Program-made: the position numbers and the translations under genes | Notes under the pieces: generated by a model | Seen by the model: the letters and a program-made list of their open reading frames with translations, nothing else | The model's database searches: none | Told to the model about the DNA's origin: nothing | Shown here: in pieces, positions 1 through 11,617 of the stretch | Layout of the letters: each line of letters opens with the position of its first letter | Numbering within the stretch: the stretch's first letter is position 1 | Assembly: GCA_048013815.1 (NCBI GenBank) | Contig: CM106586.1 | Span: 9,486,001 to 9,550,000, forward strand | Origin: Setoptus koraiensis | Taxonomy: Eukaryota > Arthropoda | Direction: 5' to 3' | Length of the DNA: 64,000 nucleotides

Positions 1-405
1 TTGTAGCGATGTCTATTGGCTGGCCGGCGAGCCATGAGCAACTGCAATCGGTTTGTAGCATTGGCAGCGGTGTGAGCAGTAGTAGGCGACAGGGGCAAAT
101 GATGCTGAACATAATGATGATGATAAGATCGCACGAACAGCAACAACAGCAGCACACACGCAACACTGGCGCAGTAGAGAGTTGAAATGGAATCGGCTGT
201 GAGAACGACAGCGCACAAGGGTTAAGGCCTAATATCAGGTCTAATTCTGTCTAAACTCGACCAACTCACCTGTGAGCACCTCTACCTGTTCTGGCCGCTC
301 TAGCTGCTGCGGCTGCGGCTGCCTCACCTGGTTTACCTGGTCTACCTGGTGTGCAGTGTCAGCCTGTGCGCAGCCTGCGTCTAGCTGCGCATGCACATGT
401 TACAC

Positions 406-497
406 TGTTGCTGTCGTTGTTGTTGTTGTCGTTGTTGTTGTTGTCGTTGTTGTTGTAGTCGAGCGCGCCGAACGGCAGCGCCAACAGCAGCAGCAAC
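406..497. repeat. TTG-type tract followed by CAG/CAA tract
   Basis: A run of GTTGTC/GTTGTT units (406-457) is followed about 20 bp later by a CAACAG run (480-497). The two are roughly complementary and could fold back on each other. Confidence 0.85.
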
Positions 498-583
498 AAT
501 ACTTTCTTTACTTTTGAAATTAAATAATAATGATCGGGGCGCCGCCGCTGATGCTGGCGACGCCGCGGCGATACTCGGCCGGC

Positions 584-661
584 AACGACAACAGCGACGC
601 CAACAGCAGCACCGAGGCTCGAGTCAGCAACAACGACAACAACAACAACAGCAACGACGAC
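584..661. repeat. CAA/CAG/GAC triplet tract
   Basis: Imperfect CAACGACAACAGC-type triplets run through 78 bp. The frame reads as poly-Q/N/D, but no domain flanks it, so I treat it as microsatellite DNA. Confidence 0.8.
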
Positions 662-1000
662 AGCGCCAGAGTCAGCGACGAGCGGCCCGCAGTAGGCAAG
701 CCGTACAGGTAAATGGCGTGCCATTACACACTCTATTAGCGAGCGCCAGGCGCTCGCAAGCTTCGTAAGAGCTGTTCGCTACAGCACACACAGGTAGACC
801 AAAGTGGGCACAGGTAGGCCAACTGGTGGCGCTGGCGCTGTTGCCACTGGCCGCCACGACAGGTGAGTGGCAGCGAGCGCAGTTTAGCGACTAGTAGACA
901 CTTGCTCTACTGCTTGCCGATGCATGCCTAGAAGCAGTTTGGCCGGACACTGGCGGCGAGCGAGCCTGCCAGCGATAGAGACTGTGCCCGAGAGACGCTC

Positions 1001-1070
1001 CGTCAGATATAGCCAGATATAGCCAGATATAGTTAGATATAGTGAGATGTAGTGAGATGTAGTGAGATGT
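1001..1070. repeat. Seven-copy decamer array
   Basis: Seven consecutive 10-mers of the form AGCCAGATAT drift stepwise to AGTGAGATGT. The unit length is one helical turn. Confidence 0.9.
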
Positions 1071-1939
1071 GAGCGGGCATGAGCAGCCGAGATAAGAGGA
1101 GCTGTGAAGAGAGTGGGCATTAGCTTAATTGTACGACAGTTGGTGTTGATTGTGGAACAGGTTGTATACATTAATTAACAAACAAACCCCTTTGCATCCA
1201 TTAGTCGCTGTGCTATTATGTAACCATGGCTAGCACACCTTTGCGCCATACAACATAATGCTTATCCATGTGTACAAGTGGACTGGCCAACGAACCGCCG
1301 CTGTTCGACTGGCGCTGTGCGACGCCAGCCGAGCCAGTTGAGCCAGGGATAAATTTATCATTATCATGCCAGCGCAGCGCAACAACAACAGCTAACAAAC
1401 AGGCCAACAGGCGCAATGACGCAATGACGCAATGGCGCAATGGCGACCCGGCCAACTGGATAAATGGCGACCGCGATGCCGGCGCGGCAACAAGTTACAA
1501 AATGAAGTGAATCGAAGCCGCCAGCGCGTCTCTACGCAACATTGACTGGCAACGCGACTGGACGGATATTTGGACGACATTGTCGGCCTGGCTAAACTCA
1601 CGTAAACTCACCTAAGCTCATGCGTTGCATCGTGAGCCCAGGGGAGCCGAACGCCAGAAGCGGCCTGCAAACGTCGCCGTGGACAACGCGCCGGTGGCGC
1701 CGCTGAAACAATAACCTTCATTCTCCGCGTTGCGCAATGGCGCCTACTCTCCATGTTGCGTAATGTTGCGCAATGTTGCGCAATGGCGCCTAATGGGCGC
1801 GTTTGCATATTTGCTGCGCTCCGTCCGCCGGCGTGCTCACCTGACAGAGTTATGCAACAAGCGCGACAAGTGCACATTTGTCATGCCACCTGCAGCTTGT
1901 TTGCCGCTGTTGTTTGTTTGCTGTCGGCCAGGCTCGTGC

Positions 1940-2048
1940 TGGCGGTGGTTGCAGTTGTAGTTGCAGTTGTAGTTGCAGTGGTTGCAGTGGTGGCAGTGGT
2001 GGCGGTGGTGGCAGTGGTGGCGGTGGTTGCAGTGGCCGTGGCAGTTGG
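1940..2048. repeat. GGTTGCAGT / GGTGGCAGT array
   Basis: GTTGCAGTT units grade into GGTGGCAGT and GGTGGCGGT units over about 110 bp. It reads as low-complexity in all frames. Confidence 0.85.
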
Positions 2049-2470
2049 CAAGTGAGCGAGTGTTGACAAATCCGAGTTGTGCTCGCACACCGCGGCCAAC
2101 ACCGACGCGCGCTCACAACTTGCGGCTCACAAGGCGGCGCACTGTGCAACTTCACTCGACAGTCACCCGTTGGCCCGATTGCGCAACAGTCACCTGTCGG
2201 CTCAATGGCGCACCACTATTCAATTAGCGACAAATCAATTGTGCGCACTGCGCTCGATGATAACATCATCACGCATGATATCATCATCGTGTCGGGCCGC
2301 TCGTCCGACACTCCTTAGCGGTCAGCTGAGCGGCCAGCTGAGCGGCCGGCGGTCAAGTTCGGGCCGGCGCGCCGCCGTCGCCCACTTGACCGGCCGCCTG
2401 CCGACGAAGAAGCGGCCCGAGAAGTGTCTACTCCATAGAGTCCATTGGTCCCCTCCGCTGGCTCACCCAT

Positions 2471-2580
2471 AGAATTGGCACAGAATTTCCGTAGGCTTGC
2501 CGTAGAATCGGCATAGAATCGCCGTAGAATTGGCAAAGAATTGGCACAAAATTGCCATGCAATCGGCACAGAATTGCGCC
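2471..2580. repeat. AGAATTGGC-type array
   Basis: About ten degenerate units of 9-12 bp around AGAATTGGCA or AGAATCGGCA. Confidence 0.8.
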
Positions 2581-2930
2581 GGACAGCCTGTGGGCGACAG
2601 GCGAATGTCATTAGCTGACAATCGTGAATCGCCGGGAATCGGGAGTCGCCGTCGTGACAGCGCCTCGGCATCGTGTTAGCGCGTCGCGGCGGACGCCCAA
2701 TGACGCGGACGACGGGCTCGTTTGATTCATTTAATAATGATTATCTCTCGGCAACTTGTCACGTCCACACGCTTGCCAACTCATCGCCTCGCCGGGCGTC
2801 TTATCGCGTCGTCGCATCTAATCTCAGCCGGGCGAAGCTGCCCAATGGAGCAGCGAGCCGGCCGACGCAGCCCGACCGGCCGACCGTCAGCGAGTCGGCG
2901 ATCACTTTCGTTTCGTTCTCTCCCTCCGAC

Positions 2931-3046
2931 TCGCTCGCTTCCTCGGCTTCTTCGCGGGCTTCCTCGGCTTCGCCGGCTTCTTCGCCTTTTCGGCTTCGCC
3001 GGCTTCGTCGACTTCATCAGCTTCGTCAGCCTTTCGGCTTCGTCGC
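2931..3046. repeat. CGGCTTC array
   Basis: CTTCGTCGGCTTC-type units, 6-9 bp long. The same word reappears at 6640-6672. Confidence 0.8.
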
Positions 3047-3139
3047 CGGCGAGCTGCACAATGGCTCGCACAATGGCCGCCCAAACTCAGACTAACAGTG
3101 ACTTAGACCTTTTACGACTGATCGCGTATTCGCACACTG

Positions 3140-3275
3140 CCGTCGCCGCTGTTGTTGCCGTCGCCGCTGTTGTTGCTGTTGTCGTCGCTGTTGTTGTTGT
3201 CACTGTCGTTGCAGTTGCTGTTGTTGCTGTCGTTGCAGTTGTTGTTGGTGATGCTGTTGTTGCTGGTGTTGTTGG
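3140..3275. repeat. GTTGTTGCC/GTCGCTGTT triplet tract
   Basis: A 135-bp imperfect TTG/TCG triplet run. The frame encodes only V/A or L runs and no domain. Confidence 0.85.
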
Positions 3276-3820
3276 CATCTTGCAGCTGTCGGCCCTCTGG
3301 CGTGCGTGCCGGCGCTGAAGGCGCCATCACGGAAGCCGCTCTCATAGGGACAGAGCCGTCGCCCGCTCGCCCAGCAAACAAACAACAAAATGAGCGCAAA
3401 CAAGAACAAATGCTCGCCCAACTCACCTGTCGCGCCGCCAACTCTCCATTGAAACTCTGGCTCCGTCTCGCCGTTTCCTCTCATGTGGCGCGCATATTCT
3501 GTCGCACTTGTTGGCTCGCATTTATTCTGTCGCATTTATTTTGTCGGATTCTATTCTGTCGCGTTTATTCTGTCGCCTCTGCTCTCGCAGCCGGCTCACC
3601 TGTCACACACGCTGCTGCAATGAAACCGGCTGACCCGAGACAAACCACTCGCGACAGCTAACGCACAACGTATAGATGCACACAAGACGCAGGCTTCATA
3701 TTCATACGTGAACACATAAATATGTGACAAGAGTCTTGTCACAAGACACAAGATTGGACGAGGGCGCAACATATCAATTGCACTCGCCAACCCTCTCGCA
3801 ATGTGTGCAGATCCATGTAA

Positions 3821-3860
3821 ATACAGGTAAATACAGGTAAATACAGGTAAATACAGGTAA
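3821..3860. repeat. Four perfect ATACAGGTAA decamers
   Basis: Four identical consecutive decamers, each containing CAGGTAA. A fifth degenerate copy precedes them (3811-3820). The core resembles both a 5' splice site and the insect Zelda-type CAGGTA site. Confidence 0.9.
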
Positions 3861-4142
3861 GGCCAGGCGACATGCGGTGGTTGTTGTTTGGCCTTTTTCG
3901 CGATTGTTTGTCGCAGTGTCACATTTTTACGTTTGTGAAACTTTTGGCCTAAAACAGTCTCAGTAAAACTCTCTGTTATCTCTGTGCGTCTCTCCGCGAC
4001 CTTTGCCACCCAAACGCTCGAGACACCCGACGGCGGCCATTGTGCCAATGTGTCCATTTGCATCTTTAGCGCATCCAAGCCACTTGTTGCTGTCCACTGT
4101 CCACTGTGCGTCTGTTGGCTCGCTCCGAGCGACTCACTCGTC

Positions 4143-4360
4143 CATTGTTGTTGTTGGCGCGCTTGTCGATGTTGCCGTTGTCTTCGTTGTTGTTGTTGTT
4201 GTTGTCGTCGTTGTTGTCGTTGTTTGTCCTTGTTGTCACCGTTGTTGTTGTGGCCGTCGGTGTTGTCCTCGTTGTCGCTGTTGTCGTTGTCACTGTGTCG
4301 TTGTCGCTGTCGCTGTTGTCGCTGTCGCTGTCGTTGTTGCCGTTGTCGTTGTTGTGTCAT
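4143..4360. repeat. GTTGTTGTC / GTCGCTGTC triplet tract
   Basis: About 220 bp of imperfect TTG/TCG triplets. Both strands have open frames across it, so none is credited as coding. Confidence 0.85.
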
Positions 4361-5513
4361 CGAGCGCGCAACAACCCTGCCTAGCTCACCAAGCTGTCAG
4401 CAATACGGGTATGCACATGTGCTCAAACAGGTACAGGCCTACCTGTGCGCGCCTACATTGTGCATGCCTGTGCACAGGTGAGCGCTTGCCGGGCCGTACG
4501 TTGGTGCCCACCGTTGTTAGCAACAGTAATAATAACGACGATGATGCAATGCGCACCAGGTTATAATCTCATTTATTACAGTTGGCGACACTTTATGTTT
4601 TATTGAACTGCTCTCAAGCCTGCGTTATATTCACCTGTTGCCTGTGTCGCCTAGCAACGGTGGTTCGGTGTGGCCCGGCAACTTGAGTGCAGCCAACTCG
4701 AGTCCGGCCCGGCCAGACCCTAGACCCGTGTGCTCACCTGTGCCAGCTACCTGTTGCGCATGGCTCACCGTTGGTCACTTCATCACGGCTTGTCGCTTGT
4801 CTGGCTAACGGGGGGCGCCAGTAGGCCGCTAGTTGTCGTGCGAAACTGTCCAAAACTGACCAAAACAGTCAACCAACTCACAACGTCAGACGGCATCGAG
4901 ACACGAAACGGCGGATAACTAGCGGACACGGTGAGCATATATGCTGATAAATATATTGTGAGTTTATTGAGTGTCTCGCGTCTCGACACTGTCAGACCAA
5001 CAGTGACTGTCAGAGCAACAGTGACTGTCACACTTGTGTCACAACTTGACCAATTAGCCGTTCCAATCGGCTGTTATATGATCTCGGGCCGGCACAATGA
5101 TGTCACAGCACAGCGAGCACAGGTCAGTTGGGCACATAATCAGTTGTTGGCACGGGTGATTTGTTTATTTATTTCGCTCATTTCGCACAAAAGGTGAGCG
5201 AGTTGAGCGATGAGTGTGACTCACACTGGGTGAGTTACATGAGTTGACTCAAATAAACGCGAGTCAACCGAAAACTCCCGAATGACATACTCACAAGTTG
5301 TCAGATACAATGTAGACACATTGTATCGACTCACCTGAGCGGCGCCATTCGCTGCCCAACAGCAACAAGGTGAGTCGCCGCTCATCAATGGTGTCGATTT
5401 GGTAGCCGAGGGCCATATACTGTTATTTAACTACTATTTGGGCACTAAACGCAACTGTCTAGACACCGTCTGGTGGCCGGGCGACACATCGGCCTCGCAA
5501 GAGTGCGGTTGTG

Positions 5514-5589
5514 TTGTTGTGCAGTTGTTGTGCAGTTGTTGTGCAGTTGTTGTGCAGTTGTTGTGCAGTTGTTGTGCAGTTGTTGGCAG
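5514..5589. repeat. 11-bp minisatellite TTGTTGTGCAG
   Basis: Six perfect consecutive copies (5514-5579) and one degenerate copy. The 11-bp period shifts frame every unit, so all three frames stay open. Confidence 0.95.
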
Positions 5590-5758
5590 GGGCGGACGAA
5601 TGCTTTTTAGTGCTTTGTTTGCATCGGCGCAGGCCGTTTCGTTCATACATAAATAAGCGAAAAGAAACACTGTCCCATATCTCACCCGAAAGTTTAGCCT
5701 GGCCAGCTCAGTGTTGGTCGTGGCTCTCGTTTGTTATTTATTGCCCTTCATACACTTG

Positions 5759-5868
5759 ATACTCTCGCCCGACTCTCGCCCGTCCCACGATTCCGGCCCG
5801 ACTCTCGCCCGTCCGACGATTCCGGCCCGACGGTTTGCGGCCCGACGGTTTGCGGCTCGCCAATCGGC
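5759..5868. repeat. CGACTCTCGCCCGTCC and CGGTTTGCGGCC arrays
   Basis: Two adjoining degenerate arrays, the first repeating CTCGCCCG plus CGATTCCGGCC, the second repeating GACGGTTTGCGGC. Confidence 0.8.
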
Positions 5869-6080
5869 TCGCCGCGGAGCCGAGCGTCTCGCGGCGATCC
5901 CGTGATGCAGCGCAACAACTACAATTGCGTGATCCACGAATTATTAGTTGGTAGAATTATGAGTTGGTCGCGCCGCGAAAAGAAGGGCCCAAAACAAGAT
6001 GCAAACAATATCATCTCTACTGCGCATTGTGTGTCTTGTCTTGTGTGACTTATGGGCAACACTGTCGACTGCGAGAAGCT

Positions 6081-6118
6081 CAGGTGAGCTCAGGTGAGCT
6101 CAGGTGAGCTCGGGTGAG
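6081..6118. repeat. CAGGTGAGCT decamer array
   Basis: Three perfect CAGGTGAGCT units and a fourth with CGGGTGAGCG. Each unit holds a perfect 5' splice-site consensus. Confidence 0.95.
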
Positions 6119-6313
6119 CGCAGCGAGGGATGCTAAAGGATTTGCAACAAGTTGTATTATGATAATTTATATTATTAGACTATCGCTGTTCGCCAGCCTG
6201 CCTAGACTAGATGAAACTATTTAACAACTGTCAGAATCAGCTGTTGCTGATTTATCGTTGACGCAAGCGCGCGCTACTTACTGTCAATTGTTAATTGCAG
6301 CCATCCGGCTATG

Positions 6314-6393
6314 GGCTCACTGGCTCGCCGGCTGGCTCACTGGCTCGCCGGCTGGCTCACTGGCTCGCCGGCTGGCTCACTGGCTCGCCGGCT
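6314..6393. repeat. Perfect 20-bp minisatellite, four copies
   Basis: Four identical 20-mers with the unit GGCTCACTGGCTCGCCGGCT. Perfect identity implies recent expansion. Confidence 0.95.
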
Positions 6394-7145
6394 GGCTGGC
6401 TGCTGCTGCCGCTGACAAGCCGCCGATAATCACGACTCGCGACCATATAATAGCTAATAATAAAGTTTGTTTGTCTATGCGCGTTTGCGTAGACGAATAT
6501 TCCTACTATTTCCACTATTTTGAGTGTATTCTGACTCACAATTTGCGAGCGTTGATACACACAGCCGGCAACGAGTGCGCCGCGCTCGCAAAAGAAGTTT
6601 CGCAAGTTGCGCCATTTTCGCAAATTTCGGCACTCTCGGCTTCGTCGGCTTCGTCGGCTTCGTCGGCATTCTCGGAATCTCGCAACTTTCGCGAGTGGCG
6701 TGCGGGTTGTGCGAGCTCGGCGCACAATGGCGGCCGCGCAAAACTCGCTCCGTCGAGCCGCCGAGCCATCAATTAACAGGTTGTTTGTGCGAGCGAGTGG
6801 GTTACGCGACGCCGACAAATAGACATATATCATGCTTTGCCGTGAGCTTGCCAAGAGTCGCAATGAATTTTGCGTTCGCATTAGGCTATCGCATTTGTTG
6901 CCGCTTGTTGCCATATGATATTGACAGATGACATACGCCAACCAGCCACAGCTGATCGATGGGCTGGCTGTCGCTGATGATGCCGCTGCTGTCAGGTTGC
7001 TGGCGCTGCTGTCAAGTTGCTGCTCGCAACAGTTGATCGGCGTTGATACTGGCGCTGATTAGCGCCAAATAGCGAGACTTGTCGACAGTTTGTCTTCTTT
7101 ATAGAGCCTCCTTTTATATATTTTTCCACAACAAACAATATTGGA

Positions 7146-7290
7146 AATGTTGTTGTTGTTGTTGTTGGTTGTTGTTGGTTGTTGTTGGTTGTTGTTGTTG
7201 CCGTTGTTGTTGCCGTTGTTGCTGCTGCTGTTGTTGTTGTTGTTATTGTTGACGGTTGTTATTGCCGGTTGTTGTTGGTGGTTGTAGCGA
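7146..7290. repeat. GTTGTTGTT tract
   Basis: About 145 bp of TTG triplets. A complementary CAACAACTACAA tract follows at 7405-7482, so the pair could form a long imperfect hairpin. Confidence 0.85.
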
Positions 7291-7404
7291 GAGATGATGG
7301 CAATTCTTTTATCTTTATTGCCGTCCCCCAAGACGCTCTCTCACGTATCGCCGGCAAGACATTTAGTTATCATCGTGGCGCCGCTAATGATTTCAGCCGG
7401 CTAG

Positions 7405-7482
7405 AACAACAACGACAACAACAGCATCAACTACAACAACTACATCGACTACAACAACAACATCCACTACAACAGCTACAAC
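7405..7482. repeat. CAACAACTACAACAACTA tract
   Basis: CAA/CTA/CAG triplets, on the opposite strand sense to the preceding TTG tract. Confidence 0.8.
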
Positions 7483-7638
7483 GGCTATAATTAGCGACGA
7501 TAAGCCGATATGTTAGCATTATTATTATTACCGTCGCCATTATTGCTGTTGCTATTATTGCTGCCATTACGGGCCGGCGCTGTTGTTCAGCCAGCTCACC
7601 TGTGCCAGCTCACCTGTGCCAGCGTTAGATAACGTGTA

Positions 7639-7642
7639 AGTG

Positions 7643-7674
<32 letters not shown>

Positions 7675-7687
7675 CGTGTGTGTGTGC
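7639..7687. repeat. GT dinucleotide microsatellite
   Basis: A TG run of about 49 bp with a few TGCG interruptions. Confidence 0.9.
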
Positions 7688-8638
7688 CGGCCAGGTAGCG
7701 AGCAAATCACTTAACTAACCTATAGTCTCAGTTAATCATGTATCATTATTGCTATTATTATTATTATATTAATATCTCGGCATTAACGACGACTTGTTTT
7801 CAATCGAGTCACAGCCTGCGCACACAGTCACAGGCCGATCTCGTCGCGCCAACGGCAACCACCGCACCGACAACAACAACAACCACGCCAACAACTACAG
7901 TTAACAACAACCTGCAACCACTACCTGTGCAGTGTCACTTGTTAGCATACTTTTTAACTTTTTTTTTTACCTTTTTTATATAGCCAAAATGTACAATTTT
8001 AATATACAAATATTATTTGTATATTTACATTTATTATTATATTGCTAGCATATTAGACATACTATCGGGATATGAGGATGTGAGCGCGGTGAGCAACACG
8101 GCTGCCAAACTCGAGAAATGGTCGCTGCTAATTAGAGATTCGAGAAAGCCAACTCTACTCTATACTGCGCCATTAGCCATAGCGACTCCTCAAGGATGTT
8201 TCGCGATGATATCGACAACTTACGTAAGCTTGCATCATTATATCATTAAGCATTAATACATTAATATATTATTATATTACTATATTAATATATCATCGTA
8301 CTGATATATGACAGTGCCTATAGAGTCTGTGGTGCAGACACAAGCGAGCGTTACATCGCAACAAGTGTAGCCACACGTACCCGCCGACGAGCCGAAACTC
8401 GTTGTTGTTGTCATTACTGGTGCTGCCGTTGTTGCTGCCGTTGTTGCGAAGTCGCCAAGTTGCAAAGTTGCAAAGTTGGGCAACAACAACAACCACAGAC
8501 AATCAGATAATCAGAAAGTTTAGTTGTGTCAGTGGGAGTGTGAATCAACTATTTGATAGATCGTGGTGATTTGCATCAAATCACTGCCATTCGACTGTGA
8601 TTTAAATGTGAATTATCGTCGACTCACAAACAAATAGT

Positions 8639-8682
8639 ACAACAAATAGCACAACAAATAGCACAACAAATAGCACAACAGC
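8639..8682. repeat. 12-bp array ACAACAAATAGC
   Basis: Three to four near-perfect copies of the dodecamer. Confidence 0.85.
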
Positions 8683-9654
8683 TTCCATTATTTTGTGCCA
8701 TCATTTTGTAATGTTTTTGTTGTAACATTTGCGGCTGCAAGTCACGTAACAGGTTGCTGTTGTTGTTGTTTTTGTTGTGTCGTCTCGTGTGTGTAACTTG
8801 TTGTTTTGTCTATCATTAATAGACTATTAACAAGCGGTGCTCATCATAGTCTCATCACTGTCCGTTTGTGCGTCTGTCCGTCAGCGCCAATGGACAGTGA
8901 TAATGGACATTTGAGTGGCAACAATGGACGCGATTTAATTAACGTCAACGTCTCACGGACACAATTATCACTGTATCTATATTTGGCTCTTTGGTTACAT
9001 AACACTCTTCGGTTGTAGCATGGCGCGGTGATATATGAGTTGGTGATATATGAGTCGTTCACTTCTACACCTCAGGCTCCATTGCACGTTGCGCCGCCTT
9101 GCCATACGGTATTGGTACGGTATTACATCAGCACCAGCACATTGGTGCGGCATTACGATACCATACGATTTGGTTTGGCCAATCATCACAATGACGACTC
9201 GCGTACGAGCACGTCCAGTTCAACAACGCCAAGCAATGTAAAATGTTGATGAAGTAAAGTAAATGTCATTATTACATTATACAATATTTTTGTATGCAAG
9301 TTGTATTTACATGCCCTTATTTACATATGATAATGAAATTGTGACATATGTTGGCCACCGAACGATTGTTTGGCTGATTGTGTGGCTAATTACGAATGTA
9401 TCTGTCACTCTGTCAGCTGACGATAAGTGAATCAGCAACATTTGATTGTCGGTGCCAATTGATAAATCAAATAAATCAAAAATCAAAATTGGCCTGACGA
9501 CAATCATCTGTGACAACGATTGTCAGCTTGCCAGCACAACATGACAATATGAATGGCACAAAATTGTTTGTTTGTATTGTGGCTGTCAGTAGATAAACAA
9601 GATCATTGTGAGACAGATCGTCGTTGATCACAAATTGACAGACAAATTGACAGA

Positions 9655-9684
9655 TTAATAATTGTTAATAATTGTTAATAATTG
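9655..9684. repeat. Three perfect TTAATAATTG decamers
   Basis: Three identical consecutive units in AT-rich sequence. Confidence 0.9.
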
Positions 9685-10659
9685 TGAGCGGACGGCCAAT
9701 TCCTATGATTGGCTCTCTCGGTGCTCGAGCCATCAGACACCAACTATTTACAATTTGTTAGTCGGGCGTTGTCAGGCCACAAAATGAAATAATAATAATA
9801 ATAAAATTTACATAAGCCTCGTCGGGCCAATACGCGATTATATAACATTATGTGGCACATATATTCATATATTGATCATTTCATAATATAAATGAGCATT
9901 AATAACATGACACTCAACAAGACTAGACAAGCCAGACTGTGGCTGCCTGAAGACTCTTTACGGCGCACAGTGACATAGATAGGACACAAAGGAGTCAATG
10001 TGCGTTGTGATTGTCGCCCGTAGTTACGTAACAAAAAACAAATATCGCCAACAATATGATAAATCATATTATTGATTTATCATCGTATTAGTTTATTATT
10101 ACGTAACGTGACACGAAGACACACAGAGATAAAAAGCGACAAGAATGTTGTGTGACGCAAGCAGCGATTGTCTTTTGTTGTCAACGTGGATATATTTATA
10201 TTATCATCGCTCACTGATCCGCAATGCGCATAAGTTGCCATCGATTTTATATTTGTTAGCCGGTCTTGGCAGATGCAATCCTTTCATTATTACTATTTGC
10301 TTTCATTTGATTATGAAAATGAAAATTTGAAGCCGGCCTCTGTTCGTTAGTTAGAACGAAATGTCACATTCGTATTTATATTTTATCCGCGCTGCCGACG
10401 ACATGGCGCCGTGACGACACGACTGCACGGCGACCTGCGCATCCGACTAGAACAATATCAATCACTCACTATATTATATATATAAATCAATTTTTTATAT
10501 CAATCATCTAATTGCGCTCTATTAATCGTGGTTGACGTGATCTATGCGCTCACAAGTCAAGTTTGCTGGAGCGACGACATTCGGGCCACACGCATACCGC
10601 ACCGAGACAATTACACACATACGCAACAAACGCAACGACAGAGACAGAGAATATATAGA

Positions 10660-10800
10660 AATAATAATATTGTAAATAGTAGACATACAAGTAATAGAAT
10701 AGGTAATAATAATATTATAAATAACAGATATACAAGTAATAATATTGTAAATAGTAGATGTACAAGTAATAGGATAGGTAATAATATTAGTATCACGAAG
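10660..10800. repeat. AT-rich array around ACAAGTAATA
   Basis: Three degenerate long units, each with ATACAAGTAATA or TACAAGTAATA followed by GGTAATAATA-like sequence. Confidence 0.75.
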
Positions 10801-11517
10801 TATGTAATGTTTCAGCATCGTGACGATAGCTCAAGTATTTCGTGACAGCTTCAAGTGGCTACTCGACCACCGTCGCGTATGAAATGACACGAAAATTTCG
10901 CAACAATTTGCTGCCATTTGCCATTGAAATAATTTCAATTTGCCATCAGTCGCCATAGTAACTGTTACGTCACGAGCGTGACATTGTTGCACTACTACAC
11001 ATTGATTATGTGGTACAACATTAATCAGTGTGATAAGCGATCGATGCTCAAATCACGGCGCCAGCCATGAGAGTTGTCGACGCGTCGCCGCGATCGAAGC
11101 TCCGGCCGAGCTTGACCGCAGCTTCCACGCCAGCGTCCGGCGTGCCGACGCGACACACCATTGGCGCAGCGTTGATGCCGTTACATAATTGTTGCAACAA
11201 TGTTTGCCCCAATTCGAGTGTGTGCCCCAAGTCGCACAGCCAGTGCCAGTGCGCAAGTGGCCGCAAGCCGCCGGAAATTGTCTGCAATATCGTGCAATTG
11301 TCCGCAATTGTCTCTGAAATTGTGCCCGAAATTATCTGACAGGCGAGCCAGCTGATTGGGGCGCCAGCTGATTGTTTCGCGTGTCAGTTGGCACGGTGAG
11401 GGCCAACTGTCACTTGTTGCGCCATTTAAAGACGAGACCAAGTGGCCAGTGGCATGAGTGGCCAGATCGAGCACTGACACAAGACGTGATTGTTGCTGTT
11501 TGTCGACACTGCCGCTC

Positions 11518-11617
11518 TGACAGTCAGCTGGCCCGACAGTCAGCTGGTCCGCCAATCGGCCGGTCTGACAGTCCGCGGCCCGACAGTCAGCTGGCCTGAC
11601 AGTCAGCTGGCCGGCTG
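11518..11617. repeat. GACAGTCAGCTGGCC array
   Basis: About six units of 15-17 bp around GACAGTCAGCTGG, each holding the CAGCTG palindrome. Confidence 0.85.

Larger units (their letters stand above)
1..5200. other. Non-coding, repeat-saturated region (left edge)
   Basis: I see no exon with a recognisable protein family here. Open frames are long only because of triplet repeats or GC-rich sequence, and both strands give equally long frames across the same tracts. The stretch holds TTG and CAA/CAG tracts, several 7-11 bp tandem arrays (listed separately) and eight copies of CAGGTGAG or its complement. It may be intergenic or intronic to a gene outside the window; the sequence does not decide. 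Confidence 0.6.
5201..10400. other. Non-coding, repeat-rich region
   Basis: No supported gene. It contains an 11-bp and a perfect 20-bp minisatellite, a GT dinucleotide run, further TTG/CAA tracts and AT-rich sequence from about 7700 onward. CAGGTGAG or its complement occurs at 5330, 6081, 6091, 6101, 7595 and 7609. Confidence 0.6.

Noticed and set aside
3596-4360. 254-codon minus-strand open frame rich in Gln/Arg/Asn
   Set aside because: It is produced by TTG triplet tracts that leave several frames open on both strands; there is no domain, no splice context and no family motif.
5514-5589. CRISPR-like regular array
   Set aside because: Units follow each other without unique spacers and the genome is eukaryotic, so this is a minisatellite, as are the other arrays.
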